Below, piece by piece: positions 1 to 10,618 of a DNA stretch of 64,000 nucleotides. A program made the translations under genes and the position numbers. The notes under the pieces are model-generated. The model ran no database searches. It worked only from the letters and a program-made list of their open reading frames with translations, and was not told the DNA's origin. This DNA is from Dermacentor variabilis (lineage: Eukaryota > Arthropoda > Arachnida > Ixodida > Ixodidae), in contig NC_134568.1 in NCBI RefSeq assembly GCF_050947875.1, positions 212,827,678 through 212,891,677 of the forward strand, in the 5' to 3' direction. Within the stretch, counting starts at the first letter, position 1, and each line of letters begins with the position of its first letter.

Positions 1-178
1 CCGTGTTTGAGAGCAGCGAAGAGACGAGCACAAGCAGCGACACGAACCAGTAGAGGAACGACACGAAGATGACGTAGATGATGCTGGGCTCAGGCTCGAC
101 CCTAACCACGAGTTTGGACAGCTGGTACACGTAGACGCGGCTGCTGTATGCCAGTGCGAACGTCAGGATGCCCGTCAC
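1..178 (-). CDS. MARVEL-domain membrane protein, second coding exon (partial)
   Basis: Seen: read on the minus strand, an acceptor (pyrimidine-rich tract ending in cag at 179-181) is followed by 59 open codons that run off the window. The peptide begins VTGILTFALAYSSR, continues with a charged loop ending VEPEPS, then a strongly hydrophobic stretch starting IIYVIFVSFLYWF. This gives the end of transmembrane segment 1, an approximately 18-residue loop and transmembrane segment 2. Family knowledge: MARVEL proteins (CMTM, MAL, plasmolipin) are four-helix proteins of the secretory and plasma membranes, and TM1 typically starts FLRSxxGxLxxAEI, which is what exon 1 at 6294-6420 supplies. Inference: these are two exons of one gene; TM3 and TM4 should lie beyond base 1. 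The reading phase does not match exon 1 exactly (A left over against phase 0), so a short exon may lie between or another donor is used. A different four-helix family cannot be excluded. Confidence 0.6.
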   Translation of the reverse strand, partial: MTGILTFALAYSSRVYVYQLSKLVVRVEPEPSIIYVIFVSFLYWFVSLLVLVSSLLSNT

Positions 179-955
179 CTGCGAGGAGTGTGTCACACGG
201 CCGCTTCGTGAGTGCTCGGTCACGCTCCGCTATACCGGCAAGCGAGGCCTGGCGCGATACACGTTGAAAGTAATTTGTGCAGGATTTTTTTTTGCTCACA
301 ACGCTGACCCATTTGCTCTGTGTGGTGACAGCGCCTATGGCGCTTGTTGTGCGGCCTGCTTTATACGAGGCGATCATGTTTAAGTTCTACGGAATTATTT
401 AAAGTCACCTGTTGCAGATAACATAATTCTAGTCCTTGAGATGGATTACTCAGAGAGGTGCACGTTGCTTGCACGACAAATGGAAACACATATGCAGCTT
501 GTTAAAAATGCACTAATTAACTTAATCAATTACTTTACCGCGCATATTGCAATTTACGAATTGTAGTCGGTGAGTTTGCAAAGCGCATCCACTTGGAAAT
601 AATTTGCAGAATGACAGCAGTTGGGAGATTCGCTCCATCACAGTCGACGCAAAGATGCGCTGCTGCTCGACTTACTTTTTTTAACAAAACGCGCTTTCAT
701 CCGATGAGGCACCAAATTATCTCCAAGACCCGTGTATTCGGTTCCACATTTTGAGAAATAATAACTCGAAACTAGCGTTACCCTGGAATTTAATTTCAAG
801 TGAATACGCCTTGCAATGTCATCGGCTACAATTCGTAAATTGCAAAATGTCCCGTTTAATTAGTTGAATACGTGCTTAGATTTCTCGTGCTAGCCATGTA
901 CGTTTCATCGAATAATCCAGCTTGTGACGTTACGGCCGTGGCACGGCCTTCGTCA

Positions 956-956
<1 letters not shown>
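179..956. other. Intron sequence, no feature recognised
   Basis: This is the part of the presumed MARVEL-gene intron next to exon 2. It is AT-rich with short ORFs on both strands that have no recognisable motifs. Nothing repeated elsewhere in the window was noticed. Confidence 0.4.
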
Positions 957-1039
<83 letters not shown>

Positions 1040-1040
1040 T
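957..1040. repeat. (TA)n microsatellite
   Basis: About 37 uninterrupted TA dinucleotides are followed by an imperfect tttatatatt end. The long YIYIYI peptides in overlapping frames are translations of this tract and are not genes. Confidence 0.95.
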
Positions 1041-3631
1041 CGGGAGAAGTTAAGAATGATCGGCCCGTATGGCGCTCATTTAGGCCGGAGGCGAAGCGGT
1101 ACCGATCGTAGAGCTCGCTCAAGGAAGAACATGCGGCGGCAAAAACGCGACCCTCTGAGACTTCCCAATCACTTGAATGCATTCTATCGCCTTCTTTCAT
1201 CCATGGTTTATTTGCGGGATAATAAAATTGTAATCCGGGGGCCGGGCGCGCTTAAATGCGAGAAGTCACTCAGCAAAGAAGCCCAGTCATTTAAAAAAAA
1301 AAAAGAATCCTTTCGTCCGCTCTAATGCCCAACCCCGGAATAAAAAGGGGAGCTGAGGTTTTGCCACTTGTGGTATACTATTGTGACCGTCGATGTAGCA
1401 GGGCGCAATTACGTTTGATTTTTGAGAGCGATTACACAAGGGGTGTCAATATATAATCATTTAATCGCGATTTAGTTCCCACGCTATATGCCTTCGATGC
1501 TGTTCTGTACTCTGTATGGTGTACCAATCTATGCTCTCTTAATGTTCCATGGCGAGCGGAGGAAACAGATTTTAACAACTGAAATTTATTGAAAAAAAAA
1601 GAAAAATGATTCCACCCTTTCAAGTATTTACACGCACGCGCTTACAGCGGCGAACCAAAATGGGTAAAAATGTATTTTTTTTACAGAACATATGAAAGAG
1701 AGTTATAAGGTGAAGACAAATATACATTAAAGCTCTATGGGGATATCACTTGCGAACACCTGTGAAAGCATGCTCCTCACGTTAATAAAAAAAAAAGAAA
1801 GACAAGTGGGGAGACTGGAGATTGCCTGTTCAGATACGATAATTCTTTGCCCATCAGATGCACTGAAGACACACTGAGCCATGCATCAGTGAGGGCTCTG
1901 ACTCGTATCGACTGAACGTTCTAGTGATGTGTGCATTTCGCTTCGTTCTCCCGAGTCAAGGGCACCCCGCTCTCCGCACCATGTTCTCCCGCGTCGAGAA
2001 TTTCCGGATTCAGAAGGGCACGGGTAAAGGAAAAAAACGCGTAGGAAACGCGCTGTTTATTCGGAGCGAGAAAAAAAAAGCTAGTAAAACTCGCGGTCTC
2101 GAAAGAAAAACGAAGTCCATCTGGTTTTCTTCAATCATATCCGGGTACTGCGTAGGGTACCTTCAACGGCATAAACCCCCGTCATGCGCCGCCGATAGGC
2201 CGCGCAGAGAGTGTTCCTGAAAGCCTGCTCGACCGTTACCGAGTCGCACGTAGCGATGCGCCGTTTCCTTCTCCCCGTCTCCCCTGCGTTCGTTTCTTTG
2301 TCAATACTGACGCTCCGTTTAACCGTATCAGATAGTGGTAGAAACGATCTGCCTCTCCTTGGCAATCATGTCTCGATGACGCTATATGAGGTTTCCTGGC
2401 ACAAGGAGCCAATGAGGGCCAAAATTTTGTCCTCTAGCCATATGTTACTTGTCTATAGGGCGTATATATACTTCGTCTGGAAGCCATGACGCCAATAACG
2501 TTACACGCAATGGATTAAGTTAAGCTATAGATCGGCATATGCCACTTCCAGAATACGAAAACGCTCGCCTCTACATGAACCCAGGCTCGGTGAGCCCCGC
2601 ACAAAAAGGCGCTCAAGTGGAAGGGCGACAGTCGGCTTCAGATTAACCCGCACCAGATCAGTGTAAAGCTGCGGATTTTGCCAGTGCCTGCTCCCCGACA
2701 CGTAGCCACCTATCAATAAAAACATTGATTTTTGAAATCATCAAGGACACGACCTGGCAAACTGTTTTGCAGCTTAACAGCACAAAAAATAGCCCCACTA
2801 GTCTAAATTACCACGGAGCCTGTGCCATCACTGTGATGCCGCAGCAGGTCGGCGAAATTCGGGCAAAGCAAGTTCGGTCTTCATTTGCTCTATTAGTAAT
2901 CGATGGCTTCCAGTGGAGTTTTGAAAGTCTAAAATTTAGTGCCTTTATGTCTGCAGTCTCTCTTTAAGAACAGAGTGACTGTTGTGGGTGTGCTTACGGC
3001 ATGTTTGTCGTCATGAAAGCGTTCTCTGCGTAGCGAAGTTATCCGTTACTTGCGGCCGGTCGAAACAGCACTCGAAAACTCCCGACTTCGGCGCGCCCTA
3101 TAGTTTCACCCTAGTTTGAGCTACGGTAGTTGCTGAAGTATGATAGCGCGGAACGCGCGAACGGAACGGTTAAGAAAACTCCTGGACAAAACTTCATATA
3201 CGCCAGCCCGAGCGCGCGCCTCTTACTCGTTGTGAACACGCAGAACAGTGTGCGCGCCAACATTGAAGCGCCGCTTTAGCGCTATTGGCCAGTTAGCGCC
3301 CGTCAACCAAAGCCATGTTAGCCAGCGCCAAGCACTCGCCCTCTACCGTGTTTCGCGCTGTTCGAAGTGAAGAAAAGCAGAAATAGTTCGCCCGTAAATT
3401 GAGCAGCCCGTTATTGTCACTGTTTCTGCGGGCAGATAATTTCAGTCTTTCGAATTTCGGGGCAAAAGTTAGTTTGACGAATTGCTAGTGTTTCACCGAA
3501 TATAAGCCCACCGAACTTTTTTTTCGATGACCAATACGGGACGAACGGTAATATAGGCATCGCAGTGATATTGCGATGTAAGGAATTGTGGGCAATAAAC
3601 TATATGGAAGAAGCAAAGTTCATCGAAGGGA
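1041..3631. other. Intron sequence, no feature recognised
   Basis: This is a 2.6 kb non-coding stretch with several A-runs and short ORFs on both strands. None shows family motifs, consistent codon use, or similarity to another part of the window. It is taken as intron of the minus-strand MARVEL gene. Confidence 0.4.
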
Positions 3632-3815
3632 AAAACTGCCCTGCGCCCTATACTGTAGCACGAAGCTATGAAGGAAACCCATACAGGTTTCTAAGAAAGA
3701 AAGCTGCTCATTTGAAAAATTCGTCCTTGTCTGGTGGATCGAAGCCGGAACTAATGTCTTTCCGGGACGGTCGCTCTATACCACCTGAGCTAACCAGGAG
3801 GCTAGCAGATTTTAG
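3632..3815 (-). repeat. tRNA-derived SINE, probable
   Basis: On the minus strand there is an RNA polymerase III-like A box (GGTTAGCTCAGGTGG, about 3804-3790), followed some 35 bases later by a B-box-like GGCTTCGATCC. The sequence around them reads like a tRNA with a GTCCCGGA anticodon region. It is followed by a non-tRNA body rich in tttctt. This is the usual layout of a tRNA-head SINE. It is not the Ruka family seen elsewhere here. Confidence 0.5.
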
Positions 3816-3831
3816 ACCGAGGGCGAACTAG

Positions 3832-4369
3832 TCGACAACTCGAACTACTGAGTATGACAAATCAGTTCTGCGGGATCTCGCAACGTGAAATAACGTTCAT
3901 AAAAGGAAAAAAAAATATATTCCACCATCTCAGAAACCCGCAAGGGTTCTTTTGTAGCTTGTCACGTCGAAGGTATTCCAACATGCGGTTTGCGTTGTTC
4001 AGGGCAGATGCGGGTTGAAAATCGCATTTTTGTTCTTTAAAAAAATTTTAACATTCCGATCGCAAAATTACGCTTCAGCATTCTGTTACATATGTAAAAT
4101 AATCAAGGCGTTTGTCCAATCAGAAGACTGCGAAAAAGAGATTCTAAGTGAGGCATGGTTCATTTTTCCACTCAAAATCGACATGTGAGAGTCGCAACCA
4201 CACGTTTTCTTCCAGATTATGAGCTTTCCTGGTGTAAACACAGGCGAGTACTAAGCCTAGCTGAGTGAACACCAGCCCGTCCTACGCGTTTGGCCATGTG
4301 CTTAGGCGAAGGCTGCATGCTGCCTACACATGAGACAAGCGAGAAGTTGTTTTTTCGCTGTATTCAGGG
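3832..4369. other. Intron sequence, no feature recognised
   Basis: AT-rich sequence with A-runs, without coding signal or a second copy in the window. Confidence 0.4.
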
Positions 4370-4669
4370 CAAACCCCAAAGTGCCGCTGAGACTTTTAAA
4401 ACAAAGATTTGGTTGCTGTGCCCCAAAACGATAATTACGTCACGCGCTGTTCTGGAGGCAACCACTTCTATAGCCATACTGCGGTTCAACAGAGGCCACA
4501 AAGGCCACAAAGGCTTTGAGAAGGTTCTACAGCTAGAGTCGGTAGCCCTTCGAGCTCGGGAGTTGATGACTATGAGCAACTGCACAGACCAGAGAAGACC
4601 AGACAAGAACATCAAAAAAAAATATTTGGAACACAGGCAGCTGAAGCTGAATCTCGTCACTGCAGCGTA
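4370..4669 (+). pseudogene. Transposase C-terminal fragment (THAP/Kolobok-like), degenerate
   Basis: Seen: a plus-strand frame (inside an ORF from 4290) contains WLLCPKT, then an alanine-rich helix, then ILRFNRGHKG, and ends in a lysine/arginine-rich tail before a stop at 4668. Family knowledge: transposase-like proteins common in arthropods and cnidarians end with the order W-x-LCPKT, a helix with AxAVLxFN(R/K)G, and a basic tail; several belong to THAP/Kolobok-type elements. Two adjacent ggccacaaa units (4495-4512) show a small internal duplication. Upstream catalytic regions are missing and no terminal inverted repeats were found, so this is a dead piece in the intron. The family assignment is from memory of the motif pattern only. 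Confidence 0.4.
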
Positions 4670-5849
4670 GTAAAAGAAGCCCGACTGTGGGAGGAAGCTC
4701 GCGAGGGTCCCGAGGGTAGCACCTACGTGTATTTTGAAGTTTTACACTTCTGCTGGAAAGGCATGGTCTGCATTCCGCCAAATTTCATGCAAATTAATAA
4801 TCTGCAATAGTAGTGAGCGTGTTTACAAGCTCTCTACTGCGTCTTTCTTTTTCTCAATATTACGCTGTTTTTTTTTACTATATAACTATTTGTGGACAAA
4901 CATTTTGGTACTTTATGTGTATGAATCTGGAACATATCTTCTATGCACATAATGCAACTCTTTGTTTTTATTGTAAGTTGCAGTAATTTGCGTCATGTGA
5001 ATTTTAGGATACCAATCATCAACGTTCTCCATAACTATAGTGAATATTAAAAATAAATAAATAATAAAGCGAAACCAACATAATTTTATGCTTATTTGCA
5101 ACCACGTACTTGTTTCTAACATTGGTCTGGTATCAGGCCTAAACCTTCCACAAGAAACATTACTTTTCCCACTTTCAGGAAGCACACAAAATAAGCAGAC
5201 AAAATATGGAGAAAATAAAGTTATGTTCAAAAACTAGGAGAGTAAACTCTATATGGTGCATGAATTCCACTCAATAAGCTTCATTATTATGGAAAATCAA
5301 TCTCTGAGGCGCGTCTCCCTTAATTATTAGTTTGATATAGGGTAGGCAAGATAATGTTCTCGTTATATTAAGGTAGTGTAACGGTAGGAGGATACAGAAT
5401 TAGCAGTGACATAGTTCACATGTTTTGCAGGCAAGATTGACCCAAAAGTAACCGTATCGTGGGCAGCGTGGTAATTAATTGTGACATGTTGTTTATTGGA
5501 ATCAGTGCTCGAATACGTAATTGCTAAATAAGGCAGTAGGGAACGGACGTATTTCCCGCACCAACATGAGATAGTGTGAGTGCGAAAGACACTCTGTGGT
5601 CGCCAGCTGTAGCTTCACTTTACCATTTTCTTTTCTAACACCATGTCAATATAACGCGTCGATTGTCACTGCAGATCACAGTGCGTCCAGTAAATTTCGT
5701 ATAACATTCATCAACGTAGACGTGAAAGAATCTGGTTAAAGTACATGCGCAGAGGACAGCACACGTTTTCATAGCTGGCGGACAACAGATGACATTTAGC
5801 GAAATTTCGTCGAAGAGGAAACGACAGTAACTGAGAACGTGCAGTCACA
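4670..5849. other. Intron sequence, no feature recognised
   Basis: AT-rich non-coding stretch, quite different in composition from the CpG-rich block that begins near 5850. No ORF with a recognisable motif was seen. Confidence 0.4.
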
Positions 5850-6870
5850 CCGCGCCGCCTCTGAGCAGATGCGCCAAGCACCGGCGCGGAGAGAGCGAAG
5901 TGCGATGTCTCGGCGGGAGGGGGGAGTCGATATATCGATTCCCATTGCGTCTGCTCGCACCGGCGTGCTTCGAGCAACACATACACCTACGGTGTGACGC
6001 ACGCAGCGCGCGCCTTCTCCATCTCGCCCCGAACCGCGGGAAACACAGGGGCACCGCAGAGGACCGCCGCGGTATATCGCGACGTGACGGCTATTTGTCC
6101 CTTGAATTGGAAGTCGTCGATGCAGGCGCTAAATTCGCGCGGTGAATCGGGCCAAGAAGGAGCAGGCCGCAACCGGTGAATGAGCAGCTCTGGGTGCGGC
6201 CGGAGGCGCCGTGTCTCTCGAGTTATTTTTCCAGCCTCCCGCGCCGCAGCACGTTAGCGCGGAAAGGCATGCGGCGATGCACGGAGGTGTTACTTGCGAT
6301 TTCGGCGATGGTCAGAATTCCGCTCGGCGAGTTGAGGAACGACAGGGAGAGCGCGAAGGAGAAGGACGGCAAGTCGTCGTCGGTGCCGGCAAACCAGACG
6401 TCAAGCCGGGGCAGCCCCATGATGATTCGCGTGTGCCCCGCCGCACGGCGTCTGCCGTCGGCCTCTTCGGGTGAGCGCGGCGCCAGCGCCGTTTCTTCCG
6501 GCCGCGGATGGTTCGAGCGGTGGGCAGGGAGGGGGGACCGTCTGCTTGCCTTCAAAGGGGCGCACGCCCACACGCCTGTCGTAAGCGCCCGCGCATCCGT
6601 CGCCGGGCGCTTGTTTTCCTAACGCGCCGCCGGGCCCGCAGCGCTTATCGTGCTCCGTCAGGCGCGAAGATATTTTCGTTCGTGCAGCATTCCTGAGCGA
6701 GCCCTTCGGCACGACCGAGCGAGTCACATACTGGGGCTTCGTGGGGGTCGCTAATTGCCTTCGTGGATCAGGCCCTCGCCGACAGATACTAGCGCGCGAC
6801 AGAGCTTCGCCCTGTATCGGCCGAACGGCGTTAGGCCGGATGCGAGATTGCGGGAGACGCAGTTCACGCG
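5850..6870 (-). promoter_or_regulatory. CpG-rich block around exon 1 of the MARVEL gene
   Basis: Base composition changes sharply near 5850: for about 1 kb the sequence is GC-rich and dense in CG, while both sides are AT-rich. The block contains the only exon-like first coding exon in the window (6294-6420). Inference: it holds the promoter, 5' UTR and first exon of the minus-strand gene, with transcription starting somewhere between 6421 and about 6870. The block ends where repeat unit U-A begins (6868). No clear TATA box was identified. Several overlapping ORFs of 60-150 codons on both strands here are composition artefacts. Confidence 0.45.
6294..6420 (-). CDS. MARVEL-domain (CMTM/plasmolipin-like) protein, first coding exon
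   Basis: Seen: the minus-strand ATG at 6420-6418 has A at -3 and G at +4, a strong start context. It opens a frame beginning MGLPRLDVWFAGTDDD, followed by FLNSPSGILTIAEIA, and a GT donor (GTAACA) follows at 6293. The FLxSxxGxLxIAEI motif is the signature start of TM1 in MARVEL proteins, and continuation into GILTFALAY in the exon at 1-178 fits TM1. Family knowledge: MARVEL proteins work in membrane apposition, vesicle trafficking and, for CMTMs, stability of surface receptors. The short acidic N-terminus is probably cytosolic. Oddity: the donor leaves one base (phase 1) whereas exon 2 reads from phase 0. The poorer in-phase alternative GT lies 12 bases further on. I did not assign a paralogue name. 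Confidence 0.62.
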
Positions 6871-7521
6871 AGCGGATGCAGCCGTTGCTTAATTAATGTG
6901 GCACCCTTCCGTGAACACGGGTGGCGCGGGGCCTCTGCGGCCGGACCCTAAGGACGCTAACTATAAATACGTAGCAGCATGAGATACTTAAAATAATGCA
7001 ATGTAAGTTATCCAATTTTGATGTGCACAACTGACTGCCAGGACCGAGTACCTATGGGCAGATATATAGCATATCTCAGTAGTGTTATCTTAAGACTTGC
7101 GGCTTTCGTTGGCCTTCTACAAAAGCTTGTAATTTTCCCACTGCTATTATAAATGTTTAAGAACATTGCCTATGTAGCATCAAATAATAAATGCTTCGTA
7201 ATACCGTGTCATAATCATGTTAGAAAAGCAGAGCAAAGACCGGAAGCCATGGTATTAACTTTTTATGAATGTCATCTCACAGCATAACTCCTGCATCATT
7301 TTACAAAAATCTAAAAACGACATCGACAGAACAGCTATCACGTTAAAGTTGTGCCATCAGTTCGCCTCCATGATGTCCGCACTCGACGCCCCATGTTGTC
7401 ACGCACCTCGGAGACGGCAGCTGAAATGGGAGAAGCCGCCTCTGCGTCGGGGCAGCTGTGCGCCGCCGGCCGCCCAAACCAGTGTGCTTCAGTGGCTCGT
7501 AGAAGGCGGTGGCGACGGTGG

Positions 7522-7990
7522 TCAAGACCAGGCCTTGATAAAGAGGAAGCACATGGCGTTCCCGGGGACGGCCGGCGTGACCGAGATGGCGGCGGACACG
7601 AAGAAAGCGCTCAAGGTGGCGAACGTCGGCGTGATCACAAACGGCAGCCAAGCTTGAGCCGGTACTTTGGCGGCGGCGCGATCTCGTTCATGGCTGCCGC
7701 GTCCGAGGAAGTCCAGGCCACCGCCGCCAGCTCCGGCGCCGACGGTGCTGCATCCATCGTCACTCCGGCGCTTCGAAGGCCCAGAGCTTCTCGTGACGGG
7801 GCCCCTGCTTTCCGTCGTGCTTTCGGTAGGTCGACCGGCTTCCTTGCGAACTTCCTGGACGCCAATGCAAGCTGGAAAGGAGCTTAGCCACATGGATGTA
7901 GGCGTAGATGTAGAGCCAGCCACATAAAATGGAACTCTGGCACGTGTGGTCGTCTTCGTCTGCCTCAAAACACGAGCGGCTCTAAAGGAT
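7522..7990 (-). pseudogene. Conserved membrane-like frame of unit U, copy A
   Basis: Read on the minus strand, the frame runs ...RARVPFYVAGSTSTPTS, a Ser/Gly/Arg-rich stretch, KVPAQAW, then a hydrophobic segment of about 50 residues containing SVTPAVPGNAMCF, and stops early compared with copies B and C. A second frame, offset by one base, begins MDAAPSAPELAAVAW and ends at PPPKYRLKL just where the hydrophobic frame starts. The same offset occurs in every copy, which suggests the common ancestor of these copies was already frameshifted. The hydrophobic part could be two transmembrane helices. I do not recognise the family; the PxNAxxF element recalls the C-terminal motif of SLC13-type anion transporters, but this is far too weak to assign. 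Confidence 0.4.
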
Positions 7991-8150
7991 GATGATGATG
8001 ATGATGATGACTTTGATATGTTTGGCGCATAACCATTCATGGGGATTGACCAAGAGTCGGACAGATTTTACATATGCTGTAAGGTAGTTAAATTTTAAAA
8101 AATATAATTTTGACGCATAAATTAAAGCGAGGACAGTTCAAAAGGATTCA

Positions 8151-8553
8151 TTAGACAGCCATTAAAGAAAAGGTATACGTAATATAAATAAGGCAATAAA
8201 AGAGGAATGAAATGAATGATACGGTCAACAATGAAATTGGTATGATATAATAATGATTGTTTTCTGTGGCGATGCATAAATTCCTGTGTGAGTGCCCAAA
8301 TACAGACGCTCTGAAAGACAGCAGTACCGGAGTGTTCAATGGCAGGCCGAGCTGTCGCACTGTAATTTCCAATGTCATTTTTCTCTGGAAGGAGAAACGC
8401 CGGAATTCCAGGACATACTCATGACATACATATGAGTTGAAAAATATGAGTTGAGTTATACATACATATGATTTGAAAAATGGCGCGAACCGGTGCATGT
8501 ATAAATTTAGGGGTGCGACTCGACGACGCAGCCTCGTTAATGTCACTTCCGTC
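8151..8553 (-). pseudogene. LINE ORF2 C-terminal remnant in U-A
   Basis: The minus-strand frame contains VTLTRLRRRVAPLNLYMHRF, then YVLEFRRFSFQRKM, and LGLPLNTPVLLSFRASVFGH. This is the pattern of the extreme C-terminus of I/Jockey-group LINE ORF2 in ticks (LTRLRCRIxPLNFYLHR ... IEHYxLxCRRFxxLRKxxLE ... LGLxLNTPVLLSFGASVLGHSHRN). The cysteine-containing finger is replaced by lower-quality sequence with a small tandem repeat (ataTgAgttgaaaaat, about 8425-8480). It is not functional. The matching upstream part lies beyond the hAT-like insertion, from 13646. Confidence 0.6.
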
Positions 8554-10138
8554 CAGTGGCGTAGCCAGAAAATTCGGTGGGGGAGGGGGGGGGGGCTCAC
8601 ATTGCAGCTTGGCCTCCTCCTTAAGAGGAAGCTTTATCTCGGATGCCCCTATCTAAATACATGTAGAAGGTGAATTAGTTTTTCTCGGCAACCACTGCAC
8701 AAAATTTGATGAGGTTTGTTGCATTTAAAAGAAAAACTTAAATTCTACTGTCTTCTGGTTTCGAATTTTTCATTTAGGTTGTCAATTTTTTATTAAACAT
8801 TGGCACAAATCTCAAATTTTCAGAAAAAGAAACTATCACATTTAAAACTCTGTAACTCAACAATGAAAAATAATATCACAATTCTGTGAATCGCATCAAA
8901 TAGTACATCTACAGCGGACAAAATTGATATGTTACAAATGAATCTCAAACAATTTAGCATTAACGAAATACGGCTTTTGCAGAACCCTTGTGCACCACGT
9001 AACTAATTCACGCAAGGTACAAATTGACATACCGAATTTGTCCGCTTTGACTCTTATAATAGATGCCGTTTGAAGAACCGCGATATCTGTTTCTGATGAA
9101 GAGCTTTTAGTTTTAAACGTCGTGCATCTATTTTTTTTGGCACTTTCAAATTTTTCAAAATATTTTAAACGAAATTCAGGCCCTAAATCGAACTTCCGCT
9201 TCCAACATATACTAGAAAATAACTTTCTCAAATTCAACAAATTCCATTAAAAGTGATCCTGGGGTTATCTCAGAAAAGCGTTTCTGCGTTTTACATTTAT
9301 TTGAATAGGCTGCGTCAGAGTTGGGCCCGAGCTAAAGCTTCCTCGTAAACAATTTGTCGAGAGATCAAATGCATGAATAATAATTGCATTGCCATTGCCA
9401 AAGATGCTGCAAACGAATTCTTAAACGCTACGCACTGTCAAAACAAGTAATATATTTTTTTAAATAAAAAGATATACTCGTATGTGCCAGTAATTGCGCT
9501 CAAAATAACTGAGATCAATGCTTCCATGTTTTTGTCTATTTAATAAGTAAGGAAACTATCACACGATCCTTAGAACTATATCAGTTCGAAACCAGCAAAG
9601 CAGCGCATGTCGCTGATATGAAAAATGTAAAGGCCATGAAATGAACAAGTTGAGGACAAATATGTTAATGAAACTTTGTCATTCAACAACGTTGTTTACA
9701 TTTTTGTACATAAGCAACGGCTGGTGAAAAATCTCAATGACGCTGTCATTTATACCAATGTATTACGCAGGAGCAGCTGGCACCGGACGTGTGTCGTGAG
9801 TAATTGCAACGAAATTATTGTCCCAACCGAGAGCACCTATATAAAGCCCTTCTGCAAAATATACGAGGGCGAGTCAAATGAAAGTGAGGCAATGAAAATA
9901 TATGACAAACGGGGTAGTTAATTTAAAAGTAGTCTCCATGAGCATTTAGACATTTATCCCATTGACTAGCGAGTCGGGTGATTCCCGTCTCATAAAACTC
10001 CTTAGGTTGCTGCTTCAACAAATCTGCAACTGGCTTTTTCACGTCATCGTCCGACACGAATCTGTTTCCCTTAAGCTGTTTTTTCATTTGCCCCAAAATG
10101 TGGAAGTCGCCTTGCACCAAAATGTGGAAGTCGCAAGG

Positions 10139-10525
10139 CGACTTCCACATTTTGGGGCAAACACAGTCTGGTACATTCTATTGAATGTACCAGACTTACC
10201 ATTGAACAACAGCGATTGCGGACGGTGACTCAGTTAGTAAACCATCAATTGCATTAACAGACAAAGAACTGGTTTTTCTGAGGTCGCACATGCGCTCTCG
10301 TTCATCTTAGGTCATGAATTTTGTATGCATACTCACGTCGGGTTGACGCTTTGTAGGTGGCGCTTTTATCTTGGTGTCTCAGTATATGTACGTTTGTTTC
10401 TCAAAATAAAAATCAGTTGGAAGTACAGCGCTTGTCTTCGTCGTCCTTTTTGTCCCTCGTCTATGTATGCGCTGTAAGTGAAGGTTGATACCATGCAATA
10501 CCCAACTAGCCTGCCCAAACTTTGC
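10139..10525. repeat. Hairpin-bearing insertion inside mariner copy 1
   Basis: Compared with mariner copy 2, about 390 extra bases lie between the mariner words gtcgcaag and aggtcttaac. The left edge forms a perfect 24-bp inverted repeat with mariner sequence itself (10089-10112 against 10137-10160). A second perfect 12-bp hairpin sits at 10166-10177/10184-10195. The right end has taccnnNcaactagcc-type sequence (10489-10518), resembling the flanks of the hairpins at 24088 and 50031. Confidence 0.55.
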
Positions 10526-10618
10526 GACAGGTCTTAACTGTATGGCGGATGTTGCAGCGTTTCCCACTTGGCCAGTTTTATATTAACCACATCAGCGACG
10601 TGGGGACGGGCATTGTGG

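Larger units (their letters stand above)
6868..8553 (-). repeat. Repeat unit U, copy A, distal part
   Basis: This stretch is closely similar to 36083-37708 (copy B), beginning with the shared gcgagcggatgcagc and ttaattaatg and running through to cctcgttaatg at 8530-8542. Its middle (about 7220-8040) also matches 50215-51010 (C), 54250-55050 (D), and, reversed, 27030-27740 (E) and 31900-32790 (F). It holds the LINE ORF2 C-terminal remnant and the conserved membrane-like frame described separately, plus a short (GAT)n tract at 7989-8010. The unit is interrupted at 8553 by the hAT-like element and resumes at 13646. On the minus strand it lies immediately upstream of the MARVEL gene. Confidence 0.85.

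Noticed and set aside
856..1325. ORFs of 79-133 codons with long YIYIYI runs
   Set aside because: They are translations of the (TA)n microsatellite on both strands.
5900..6700. Many 60-148 codon ORFs in the CpG-rich block
   Set aside because: High GC gives few stops on either strand; only the 6294-6420 frame has family motifs and a splice donor.
7265..7887. Plus-strand ORFs of 130 and 178 codons across U-A
   Set aside because: They oppose the more conserved hydrophobic minus-strand frame and the AATAAA is on the minus side; equivalent frames in other copies are Arg/Pro-rich shadows.
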